From: an uncultured Pseudomonas sp. | Lineage (GTDB): Bacteria > Pseudomonadota > Gammaproteobacteria > Pseudomonadales > Pseudomonadaceae | NCBI GenBank assembly: GCA_937863915.1 | Contig: CALMID010000393.1 | Coordinates: 1-6,265, forward strand | Reading direction: 5' to 3' | DNA: 6,265 nt | Part shown: positions 1 through 6,265 of the stretch, in pieces | Numbering within the stretch: the first letter of the stretch is position 1 | Layout: every line of letters starts with the position of its first letter | Notes under the pieces: model-generated | What the model was told of the DNA's origin: nothing | Seen by the model: only the letters and a program-made list of their open reading frames with translations | Database searches by the model: none | Translations under genes and position numbers: made by a program

Positions 1-134
1 ACCCACAGACCATAGTCGCCGTACAGTGCCTGGTAAACCACCAGTTCTTCCTCAGTCTCCGAATGCCGCGCCGTACCGAACACCCGATACTGCTGACCTT
101 TATAGTGACGATAGAGCCCGGGCTGAATGTTCAT
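1..134 (-). CDS. DUF1653-type small protein, C-terminus cut by window edge
   Basis: The first 44 codons and two bases of a minus-strand gene are visible, starting at ATG 134-132 and running off the left edge. The protein begins MNIQPGLYRHYKGQQYRV, followed by GTARHSETEEELVVYQALYG and DYGLWV. The pattern 'G.Y.HYKG..Y.V...A.HSET.E.LVVYQ.LYG' is what I know as the DUF1653 family, small one-domain bacterial proteins of unknown biochemical role. The start is supported by GGAG at 143-140, five bases upstream. The gene follows fadA in the same direction, beyond a strong terminator. Only 34 bases separate that terminator hairpin from the ATG, so any promoter of its own must be compact or overlap the hairpin. 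From memory, topA lies further downstream in Pseudomonas, but that is outside this window. The family call is fairly sure; the function is unknown. Confidence 0.85.
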   Translation of the reverse strand, partial: MNIQPGLYRHYKGQQYRVFGTARHSETEEELVVYQALYGDYGLW

Positions 135-168
135 CTGCACTCCGCAAAAATCTGTTCACTAGAAAAAC

Positions 169-197
169 AAAAAGCCGGGGCATAGCCCCGGCTTTTT
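169..197 (-). terminator. Intrinsic terminator of the fadBA operon
   Basis: This is a perfect 13-bp inverted repeat (AAAAAGCCGGGGC / GCCCCGGCTTTTT) with a three-base ATA loop. It starts 13 bases beyond the fadA stop codon. Read on the minus strand, the GC-rich stem runs into TTTTTGTTTTT, the classical rho-independent layout. The stem ends are A/T runs on both sides, so it could also stop plus-strand transcription, but no plus-strand gene enters it here. Confidence 0.92.
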
Positions 198-210
198 CAT
201 CTCGGATCGC

Positions 211-1401
<1,191 letters not shown>

Positions 1402-1416
1402 CTAAATCGTTCGCGA

Positions 1417-3564
1417 TTAACCGAAGAACTTCTGGCCGTTTTTGGCCATCTCACGCAGCTTCTCGGTCGGGGTGTACAGCGCGCCCAGGTCGGCATACTT
1501 GTCGGCCAGGGCAACGAACTCGGCCACACCGATAGAATCGATGTAACGCAGTGCACCACCACGGAAGGGAGGGAAGCCGATGCCGTAGATCAGACCCATA
1601 TCGGCCTCAGCTGCGGTTTCGACAATGCCGTCTTCCAGGCAACGAACGGTTTCCAGGCACAGCGGGATCATCATCCAATTGATGATGTCTTCGTCGGTGA
1701 CTTCACGCTGCTCGTACACGATCGGCGCGAGGACTTCCTGAACGCTGGCATCGACGACTTTCTTCGGCTTGCCGCGCTTGTCCATCTCGTAGGCGTAGAA
1801 GCCCTTGCCGTTCTTCTGACCGAGGCGATTGGCTTCGTACAGAGCGTCAACGGCGGAGCGACGGTCGTCCTTCATGCGATCCGGGAAACCGTCGGCCATG
1901 ACGTCACGGCCATGGTGGCCGGTGTCGATGCCGACAACGTCCATCAGGTAAGCCGGGCCCATCGGCCAGCCGAACTTCTCCATCACCTTGTCGATGCGAA
2001 CGAAGTCGACACCGGCGCTGACCAGCTTGGCGAAGCCGCCGAAGTACGGGAACAGTACGCGGTTGACCAGGAAGCCCGGGCAGTCGTTGACCACAACCGG
2101 GGTCTTGCCCATCTTCTTGGCGTAGGCAACGGTGGTGGCAACAGCTACTTCGCTGGACTTCTCGCCACGAATGACCTCAACCAGCGGCATCATGTGTACC
2201 GGGTTGAAGAAGTGCATGCCGACGAAGTTTTCCGGACGCTTGAGCGCCTGGGCCAGCAGGCTGATGGAAATGGTCGAGGTGTTGGAAGCGAGGATCGCAT
2301 CCTCACGCACCACGCCTTCCACTTCAGCCAGAACGATCTGCTTGACCTTCGGGTTCTCGACTACGGCTTCGACGACGATGTCGACGTTACCGAAATCACC
2401 GTAGGACATGGTCGGACGAATGGCGTTCAGCGCTTCGGCCATCTTGGCCGGAGCCATGCGGCCCTTGGCAACACGGTTGCCGAGCAGCTTGGAAGCCTCG
2501 TTCAGACCCATCTGGATACCCTCTTCGCGGATATCCTTCATCAGGATCGGAGTGCCTTTGGAAGCGGACTGGTAGGCGATGCCGCCACCCATGATACCGG
2601 CGCCCAGTACGGCAGCCAGTTTCACGTCTTTGGCCACTTCGTCGTAGCCCTTGGCCTTCTTCTTCAGCTCCTGGTCATTCAGGAACAGACCGATCAGGCT
2701 GGCAGCAACCGAGGTCTTGGCCAGTTTGACGAAACCAGCGGCTTCCACTTCCAGCGCTTTGTCGCGACCGAAGTTGGAGGCTTTCTGGATGGTCTTGATG
2801 GCTTCAACCGGCGCCGGGTAGTTCGGGCCGGCCTGGCCAGCAACGAAGCCCTTGGCGGTCTCGAAGCTCATCATCTGCTCGATGGCATTGAGCTTGAGCT
2901 TTTCCAGTTTCGGCTGACGCTTGGCCTTGTAGTCCAGCTCGCCAGAAATGGCGCGCTTGACCAGGTCCAAGGCCGCTTCCTGCAGTTTGGCCGGAGCCAC
3001 GACTGCATCGACAGCACCGACTTTCAGTGCGTCGACAGCCTTGTTTTCCTTGCCGCCGCAGATCCACTCGATGGCGTTATCGTTACCGATGACGCGCGGC
3101 AGACGCACGGTGCCGCCGAAGCCCGGGTAGATACCCAGTTTAACTTCCGGCAGGCCTACCTTGGCGGTTTCGCTCATTACGCGATAGTCACCGGCCAGGC
3201 ACATTTCAAAACCGCCGCCCAGCGCGATGCCGTTGATGGCAACCACGGTCGGAACGGACAGGTCTTCGAAGTCACTGAAGATCTTGTTGGCTTCGAGGTT
3301 GCCAGCAATCAACTCTTCGTCGGGCAGCTTGAAGTTGTCGACGAATTCGGTGATGTCGGCGCCGACGATGAACACGTCTTTGCCGCTGGTCACGATCACG
3401 CCCTTGACAGAAGCGTCGGCCTTGATGGCATCGACAGCCTGGCGCAGCTCGTTGAGGGTGAGGCGGTTGAACTTGTTGACGGACTCACCCTTGAGGTCGA
3501 ACTTCAGTTCGACGATACCGCTCTCAAGAGCCTTAACCGTGATGGCTTTACCTTCGTAAATCAT
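1417..3564 (-). CDS. fadB: Multifunctional fatty-acid oxidation complex, alpha subunit (FadB)
   Basis: FadB carries enoyl-CoA hydratase/isomerase and NAD-dependent L-3-hydroxyacyl-CoA dehydrogenase activities (plus epimerase in the family) and hands 3-ketoacyl-CoA to FadA. The N-terminal crotonase domain spans roughly residues 1-190 and shows GADITEF (68-74), [10 protein letters not shown] with catalytic Glu120, and GLPE with Glu140. A linker leads to the dehydrogenase: NAD-binding GAGIMGGG (321-328), Asp344 at the end of the second strand, catalytic His451 in [14 protein letters not shown] with its partner Glu463, then [10 protein letters not shown] (493-502) and the C-terminal domains to residue 715. 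Residue numbers run one ahead of E. coli FadB (Glu119, Glu139, His450). The frame stays open upstream to an ATG at 3708. I chose 3564 because it gives 715 residues and the [10 protein letters not shown] family N-terminus, with GGAG eight bases upstream. It is the first gene of the fadBA operon. Confidence 0.97.
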   Translation of the reverse strand: MIYEGKAITVKALESGIVELKFDLKGESVNKFNRLTLNELRQAVDAIKADASVKGVIVTSGKDVFIVGADITEFVDNFKLPDEELIAGNLEANKIFSDFEDLSVPTVVAINGIALGGGFEMCLAGDYRVMSETAKVGLPEVKLGIYPGFGGTVRLPRVIGNDNAIEWICGGKENKAVDALKVGAVDAVVAPAKLQEAALDLVKRAISGELDYKAKRQPKLEKLKLNAIEQMMSFETAKGFVAGQAGPNYPAPVEAIKTIQKASNFGRDKALEVEAAGFVKLAKTSVAASLIGLFLNDQELKKKAKGYDEVAKDVKLAAVLGAGIMGGGIAYQSASKGTPILMKDIREEGIQMGLNEASKLLGNRVAKGRMAPAKMAEALNAIRPTMSYGDFGNVDIVVEAVVENPKVKQIVLAEVEGVVREDAILASNTSTISISLLAQALKRPENFVGMHFFNPVHMMPLVEVIRGEKSSEVAVATTVAYAKKMGKTPVVVNDCPGFLVNRVLFPYFGGFAKLVSAGVDFVRIDKVMEKFGWPMGPAYLMDVVGIDTGHHGRDVMADGFPDRMKDDRRSAVDALYEANRLGQKNGKGFYAYEMDKRGKPKKVVDASVQEVLAPIVYEQREVTDEDIINWMMIPLCLETVRCLEDGIVETAAEADMGLIYGIGFPPFRGGALRYIDSIGVAEFVALADKYADLGALYTPTEKLREMAKNGQKFFG

Positions 3565-3572
3565 CAACTGAT

Positions 3573-3576
3573 CTCC
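3573..3576 (-). promoter_or_regulatory. Ribosome binding site deciding the fadB start
   Basis: The minus strand reads GTGGAGATCAGTTGATG. GGAG lies eight bases before the ATG at 3564 and favours this start over the in-frame upstream ATG at 3708, which would add 48 residues with no likeness to FadB. Confidence 0.75.
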
Positions 3577-3705
3577 ACGCAATGGAAGCTGAACTGTACA
3601 CATCGGACGCCGGAGAAGGCTTCCCCACGGCGCAAGCCGTCTAGGATAGCCCCAAAACCAGCCAGCACACCCGCCGACGCGATATTCGGGAACGTGAGGA
3701 ACAGG

Positions 3706-3732
3706 CAAACGCCTGATTCATACGCCCGTTTG
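3706..3732. promoter_or_regulatory. Candidate PsrA (fatty-acid-responsive TetR-type) operator of fadBA
   Basis: Two 14-bp elements share base 3719: CAAAC-GCCT-GATTC (3706-3719) and CATAC-GCCC-GTTTG (3719-3732). Each differs by one base from the pattern [C/G]AAAC-N4-GTTT[G/C], which I recall as the recognition sequence of PsrA, the long-chain-acyl-responsive repressor of fadBA in P. aeruginosa. The outer arms CAAACG and CGTTTG also form one larger dyad centred on 3719. The element lies just downstream of the proposed -10 for fadB, where a bound repressor would block transcription. What I see is the symmetry and position; the PsrA assignment is inference. Confidence 0.55.
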
Positions 3733-3746
3733 ATTTGGGTGCGCAC

Positions 3747-3775
3747 ACCATCGTGCAAAAGCCCGTAATTGTCAA
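3747..3775 (-). promoter_or_regulatory. Candidate sigma70 promoter of fadBA
   Basis: The minus strand has a perfect -35 hexamer TTGACA (3775-3770), a 17-base spacer and a weak -10 GATGGT (3752-3747, 3 of 6 matches including the second A and last T). Transcription would start near 3740, giving a leader of about 175 bases with the CAAAC/GTTTG operator around +9 to +35. The weak -10 makes the exact assignment uncertain. Confidence 0.4.
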
Positions 3776-3923
3776 TTAGCCAGGCAACCACCGCTTAATC
3801 CCTGCAACCCGCCAGATAGGGCCTTCCGGGCCGATTGCCTTTTTCCGCTGACAAAAATTCACAAAACAGATGAATGGTAATTCAGGGGCTGGCAAAGATT
3901 GCACAAACGTACTCGCAATCCGC

Positions 3924-3952
3924 TAGCCAAAAGATGGTGTGGCAGGTAAATT
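3924..3952 (+). promoter_or_regulatory. Weak candidate promoter for the 4025 gene
   Basis: TAGCCA (3924-3929) and TAAATT (3947-3952) each match the sigma70 hexamers at 4 of 6 positions and are separated by 17 bases. A start near 3959 would put the hairpin 3962-3980 and the palindrome 4000-4011 into the leader. It is the best pair I found by eye, but matches of this quality also occur by chance. Confidence 0.25.
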
Positions 3953-3961
3953 CCGGGCAAA

Positions 3962-3980
3962 GAGCCGTTCCGAGCGGCTC
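3962..3980. repeat. 6-bp stem inverted repeat upstream of the 4025 gene
   Basis: GAGCCG and CGGCTC flank a seven-base loop, TTCCGAG. On the minus strand the stem is followed only by TTTGCC, so it is a poor terminator. It may be a leader hairpin of the plus-strand gene or a remnant of a palindromic element. Confidence 0.45.
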
Positions 3981-3999
3981 GCTACAAAAACAAAAGCAA

Positions 4000-4011
4000 G
4001 CCCGATCGGGC
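4000..4011. repeat. Perfect 12-bp palindrome GCCCGATCGGGC
   Basis: The palindrome ends three bases before the GGAG ribosome binding site (4015-4018) of the 4025 gene. It could be a protein-binding site or a small structure affecting translation initiation. Without other copies to compare, its role is unknown. Confidence 0.5.
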
Positions 4012-4024
4012 ACCGGAGCTGTAC

Positions 4025-4834
4025 ATGTCTAGCCGTCTGACCTCCATTCTGCTCAGCAGCCTGCTGATGCTTCCCCTTTCCTTTAGCGCCCACGCCGGCG
4101 AGCCCAGCCAGGACCTGATCACCCTCCATCACCTGCGCCTGGCCGCCCAGAAGACCCTCAGCGACTTCTTCATGTTCAACGGCATGGAGGGCGACCAGCG
4201 TTACGCCAAACAGATCCAGGCGTCGGAAGAGCAGGTAAATGCTGCCCTGCAACAATTGCAGGACCTTTCCGGCGAAGGCTCAAAAGCTCTGCACAGCCAG
4301 TTGCAGCAACAGTGGCAGGCCTATCAGATCCAGCTGAAAGACCTGATCACCGCCCTGGAAACCGAAGGATTCACCGACTTGCAACCCGTTGCCGACTTGG
4401 CCACTCATAACCAGCAGCTGATGAGTCTGTCAGGGGAGCTGTACGGCAAGATTCAACAGGAAAGCAGCACCAGCGTACCGCCACTGACCGAGCGTAGCCG
4501 CGAGCTGGGCCTGCTGATGCAGACCATTGCCGTCAACTACGCCTCGCGCAGCGCTTCGGTGGGTGCAAGCTTCTTTGGCGGTGGCGATGAACGTGCCATC
4601 GATGAGCTGGCGGTCGACTTCAACAAGCGCCTGCAGGAACTTAAAGCCTCGCCACGCAACACGGCGGAAATCAAGGCGAGCCTGCAAAGCGTGCAGACCA
4701 AGTGGAACTACATCGAGAAATCGCTGAAGAACTACAACGAAAACAGCGTGCCCTTCCTGATCAGCAAGTATTCCGAACAGATCATCAGCGGCCTGGAGAA
4801 GACCTCCGAGCTGTACGCTGCCGGCAAGCTGTAA
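4025..4834 (+). CDS. Exported protein of unknown function with two PilJ-like helical modules
   Basis: This is a 269-residue protein with a clear Sec signal peptide: basic start MSSR, hydrophobic core to about residue 20, and AHA at 22-24 giving likely cleavage A24/G25. The rest is helical, Gln- and Leu-rich, with no further membrane segment, so it should be soluble in the periplasm. I see an internal duplication: D57-Q-R ... W97 ... ELY138-140 in the first half and D188-E-R ... W227 ... ELY262-264 in the second. The second half (LLMQTIAVNYASRS, then KRLQELKASPRNTAEIKASL) resembles the ligand-sensing N-terminal domain of PilJ-type chemotaxis transducers, but there is no signalling domain. The start has GGAG six bases upstream. 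The gene is divergent from fadB and converges on the 4877 gene. Being an orphan periplasmic sensor or binding module is inference; the function is not known to me. Confidence 0.88.
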   Translation: MSSRLTSILLSSLLMLPLSFSAHAGEPSQDLITLHHLRLAAQKTLSDFFMFNGMEGDQRYAKQIQASEEQVNAALQQLQDLSGEGSKALHSQLQQQWQAYQIQLKDLITALETEGFTDLQPVADLATHNQQLMSLSGELYGKIQQESSTSVPPLTERSRELGLLMQTIAVNYASRSASVGASFFGGGDERAIDELAVDFNKRLQELKASPRNTAEIKASLQSVQTKWNYIEKSLKNYNENSVPFLISKYSEQIISGLEKTSELYAAGKL

Positions 4835-4844
4835 GTCCCACTGC

Positions 4845-4867
4845 GCGGACACCAATCCGGCGTCCGC
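4845..4867. terminator. Imperfect hairpin between convergent genes
   Basis: GCGGAC-A-CC and GG-C-GTCCGC form an eight-pair stem with one internal A/C mismatch and a five-base loop, AATCC. It begins ten bases after the stop of the 4025 gene and ends nine bases before the stop of the convergent 4877 gene. There is no T-run on either strand, so efficient intrinsic termination is doubtful. It may instead protect 3' ends. Confidence 0.35.
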
Positions 4868-4876
4868 CGCTCATGC

Positions 4877-5317
4877 TCAGAGGCGAGCCAACTGCTGCAT
4901 GACCTCCACTATCGACTTCAGTTCCTCCTCGCCTCCCCGCTCGCCCCAGTACAACGCCAACATCTGCTTGTTCGCGTCGACCTGATAGACATCCGCCGGC
5001 AAGCGCCGCAACAGCTGCAGCAAGGGTTCTTCAACACAGGGCTCACGCCAGCGGTTATGCCACTCCCCCGGCGCCACCTGCCAGAAGCTCCAGTCGCCAC
5101 GTCCGGCCAGGCGCTGACGGTGATATTGCGGACAGGCCGCTGGCGGCTCCGGCTGCATCCAGTGCGGCCACTCCGGCCGCGCCATCTGCATGCCCAGCCC
5201 CATGCGCCGCGCGGCCAGGCGCACATCCATCTGTCCACGCTGACGCCGGGACGGCACAATCCACACCAGCGGACTGAATGCCGCCGCCAGCAACAGCACG
5301 ACAATCCATGCATTCAT
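4877..5317 (-). CDS. Small tryptophan-rich membrane-anchored protein, function unknown
   Basis: The 146-residue product has one hydrophobic segment at about residues 3-21 (AWIVVLLLAAAFSPLVWIV) followed at once by a basic stretch, PSRRQRGQMDVRLAARRMG. By the positive-inside rule this predicts an N-terminal anchor with the rest in the cytoplasm. The soluble part holds seven of nine tryptophans (W50, W53, W76, W79, W86, W90, W124), two cysteines (C62, C94) and a C-terminal segment, ADVYQVDANKQMLALYWGE, that may form a strand-helix fold. The start at 5317 has AGAGG eight bases upstream (5330-5326). It converges on the 4025 gene and is divergent from the stress protein gene. I recall similar short Pseudomonas proteins with an 'AR..GL' juxtamembrane motif, all uncharacterised, so I give no function. 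Confidence 0.82.
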   Translation of the reverse strand: MNAWIVVLLLAAAFSPLVWIVPSRRQRGQMDVRLAARRMGLGMQMARPEWPHWMQPEPPAACPQYHRQRLAGRGDWSFWQVAPGEWHNRWREPCVEEPLLQLLRRLPADVYQVDANKQMLALYWGERGGEEELKSIVEVMQQLARL

Positions 5318-5328
5318 GGACAGAACCT

Positions 5329-5354
5329 CTCAAACAAGCGCCATACTCAAACAA
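5329..5354. repeat. 9-bp direct repeat CTCAAACAA in the divergent promoter gap
   Basis: Identical copies lie at 5329-5337 and 5346-5354, 17 bases apart start to start, inside the 62-base gap between the 4877 gene and the stress protein gene. The left copy overlaps the ribosome binding site of the leftward gene. They could be tandem regulator half-sites controlling both genes, but this is inference from position only. Confidence 0.5.
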
Positions 5355-5379
5355 TGGCTAAACGGAACAGGAGTTTGTC

Positions 5380-5820
5380 ATGGCCTACCAGCACGTACTG
5401 ATTGCCGTCGATCTCAGCGAGGAATGCCACCCGGTGCTACAACGCGCCATTGAGCTGGCCAGTCGCGACGGCGCCCGAGTTTCCCTGATCCACGTGATCG
5501 AGCCCATGGCCATGGCCTTTGGTGGCGACGTCCCGATGGATCTGTCGATTCTCCAGCAACAGCAGCAACAGCAGGCCCAGCAGCGCCTGGACAACTTTGC
5601 CCGGCAGTACCCGCAACTGACGCCGGACAACTGCCACCTGGGCTTTGGCCAGCCACGCCAGGAAATCCATGAACTGGCCAGTGAACAGCAGTGCGACCTG
5701 ATTGTGGTCGGCAGCCATGGTCGTCACGGTCTGGCCCTGCTGCTGGGCTCAACCGCCAACGACCTGCTGCATGGCGCACCCTGCGACGTGCTGGCGGTGC
5801 GCCTGAAAAAGCCAGCGTGA
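5380..5820 (+). CDS. Universal stress protein, UspA family
   Basis: This is a 146-residue single Usp domain, the usual length, and cytoplasmic. It opens with the typical first strand YQHVLIAVDLSEE (Asp11), continues with helix HPVLQRAIELASRDGARVSLIHVIEP, and ends with CDLIVVGSHGRHGLALLLGS followed by the last strand VLAVRL. The nucleotide-binding motif of ATP-binding members is G-X2-G-X9-G-(S/T). Here I count Gly111, Gly114, then eight residues to Gly123-Ser124, so nucleotide binding is likely but not certain. Residues 59-68 form a glutamine-rich run (Q7-A-Q2) in the loop or helix after strand two, where the family varies. The start has AGGAG six bases upstream (5369-5373). Usp proteins are commonly induced by starvation or stress; no clear promoter is visible, but the 62-base gap upstream holds a 9-bp direct repeat. 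Confidence 0.93.
   Translation: MAYQHVLIAVDLSEECHPVLQRAIELASRDGARVSLIHVIEPMAMAFGGDVPMDLSILQQQQQQQAQQRLDNFARQYPQLTPDNCHLGFGQPRQEIHELASEQQCDLIVVGSHGRHGLALLLGSTANDLLHGAPCDVLAVRLKKPA
5554..5583 (+). repeat. CAG/CAA triplet tract encoding Gln7-Ala-Gln2
   Basis: Ten codons inside the stress protein gene consist of seven CAG or CAA codons, one GCC, then two CAG. The mixture of CAG and CAA suggests an old tract that is now fairly stable. Length change would add or remove glutamines without a frameshift. Confidence 0.8.
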
Positions 5821-5827
5821 AACTGAC

Positions 5828-6265
5828 TTAGGCGCCGAACTCCAGCGAATCACCGGCACTCATGACCATCGGCCTGATCTTCTGCAGCTGGGTTTCCAGC
5901 GAGTAGCTCAGGCTCGAGGCCATGGAGAAGAAGCTGAGGAAGGCCTTGAGGTTGGAGTCGCCCTCACAGGTATCGAGGATGCGCTGCCAGAAGGCCTGAT
6001 TGACCAGCTGCAACTGCTGATACAGGCGCACCAGCCCCTTGAGATCCCAGTCAGCCAGACGACCTTCACGGTAATTGAAGTACTGCCGGGTCAGGTATTG
6101 CGACACCGCGCGCTGAATGAACTCCGACTGGCTGGCGAACGGCAGATGCTGCTGCGCCATCGGCCGCAGACGCCCGAGCAACGGGCAGGCGCTGCTGGCC
6201 ATGATCACGCCGAGCAATGCACGTACGCCCTCTTCCAGCCCCACCCGCTGGTAATCCTGGCGCTC
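5828..6265 (-). CDS. Conserved hypothetical protein, N-terminus beyond the window
   Basis: The last 145 codons are visible. The frame is open to the right edge (ERQDYQR before the first possible internal GTG at 6244), so the true start lies outside. Recognisable blocks are GVIMASSACPLLGRLRP, HLPFASQSEF, then QYLTRQYFNYREGRLADWDL, KGLVRLYQQLQLVNQAF and SNLKAFLSFFSMASSLSYSL near the C-terminus. I recall this layout (an 'S.CP' motif, 'HLPFA', 'QYF.YREG..PDW.L') from uncharacterised proteobacterial proteins of about 200-230 residues. The label DUF6901 comes to mind, but with low certainty. The visible part is helical, with no obvious membrane segment or signal. Its TAA lies only seven bases from the stop codon of the convergent stress protein gene, so the two transcripts probably overlap at their 3' ends. 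No function can be given. Confidence 0.82.
   Translation of the reverse strand, partial: ERQDYQRVGLEEGVRALLGVIMASSACPLLGRLRPMAQQHLPFASQSEFIQRAVSQYLTRQYFNYREGRLADWDLKGLVRLYQQLQLVNQAFWQRILDTCEGDSNLKAFLSFFSMASSLSYSLETQLQKIRPMVMSAGDSLEFGA

Larger units (their letters stand above)
3565..4024. other. 460-base divergent intergenic region between fadB and the 4025 gene
   Basis: No convincing gene lies here. The fadB-proximal part (3565-3775) holds a ribosome binding site, a long presumed leader with a small hairpin (ACGGC/GCCGT arms at 3627-3631 and 3636-3640), a composite CAAAC/GTTTG operator and a candidate promoter. The middle (3776-3920) is more A/T-rich and includes a 5-4-5 inverted repeat TGAAT-GGTA-ATTCA at 3871-3884. 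The right part holds a weak plus-strand promoter candidate, a hairpin and a 12-bp palindrome ahead of the 4025 gene. A 75-codon minus frame (3791-3564) and a stretch of plus frame cross the fadB side, but neither resembles a protein I know. Confidence 0.7.

Noticed and set aside
3565..3708. Upstream in-frame ATG for fadB at 3708
   Set aside because: The added 48 residues have no FadB likeness, the 3564 start gives the family length of 715, and 3564 has a proper GGAG. The extension would also begin inside the candidate operator.
3564..3791. A 75-codon minus-strand frame in the fadB upstream region
   Set aside because: It covers the proposed promoter, operator and leader, does not resemble any family I know, and has no convincing ribosome binding site.
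3820..3844. GGCC/GGCC hairpin followed by TTTTT, possible terminator
   Set aside because: The stem is only four pairs, the T-run begins seven bases after it, and both neighbouring genes point away from this region, so there is no transcript to end.
3891..3902. Possible sigma54 promoter GGCAAAGATTGC
   Set aside because: The GG and GC elements are separated by eight bases instead of the required ten.
3923..4255. Minus-strand 110-codon frame and other frames opposite the 4025 gene
   Set aside because: The plus-strand gene has a signal peptide, a good ribosome binding site and an internal protein repeat. The opposing frames are compositional shadows.
6242..6244. GTG as the start of the rightmost gene
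   Set aside because: The same frame is open and family-like up to the window edge, and related proteins as I recall them extend well upstream, so the gene is cut by the edge.

Overview
The window reads as a chromosomal segment of a Pseudomonas-type gammaproteobacterium. Third codon positions are strongly G/C-biased, and the two large genes match the Pseudomonas fatty-acid beta-oxidation operon fadBA in residue pattern and in length (715 and 391 residues, as I recall for the crystallised P. fragi complex). I see no mobile element, tRNA, rRNA, CRISPR array or sign of recent transfer. It looks like core genome with several poorly characterised neighbours.

Layout. At the left edge, on the minus strand, is the start of a small gene of the DUF1653 type (134 down to 1). 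A strong intrinsic terminator (169-197) separates it from the fadBA operon, also on the minus strand: fadB (3564 to 1417) is transcribed first, then fadA (1386 to 211) after a 30-base gap. Together they encode the alpha and beta subunits of the trifunctional beta-oxidation complex, which hydrates, dehydrogenates and thiolytically cleaves fatty acyl-CoA. A 460-base non-coding region (3565-4024) lies upstream of fadB. It holds a perfect TTGACA -35 element and, just downstream, a composite CAAAC...GTTTG inverted repeat that fits the published recognition pattern of the long-chain-fatty-acid sensor PsrA, a known fadBA regulator in P. aeruginosa.

Divergent from fadB is a 269-residue exported protein of unknown role (4025-4834, plus). 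It appears to be built from two copies of a helical module resembling the PilJ-type sensor domain. It converges on a small tryptophan-rich, membrane-anchored protein of unknown function (4877-5317, minus). That gene is divergent from a universal stress protein (5380-5820, plus) across a 62-base gap carrying a 9-bp direct repeat. The stress protein gene converges, with only 7 bases between stop codons, on a conserved hypothetical protein (5828 to the right edge, minus) whose N-terminus lies outside the window.

What is established here is fatty-acid degradation with a likely fatty-acid-responsive operator. No obvious new multi-gene system is visible. The best leads are the composite operator, the duplicated periplasmic protein next to fadBA, and the repeat in the stress-protein promoter gap.
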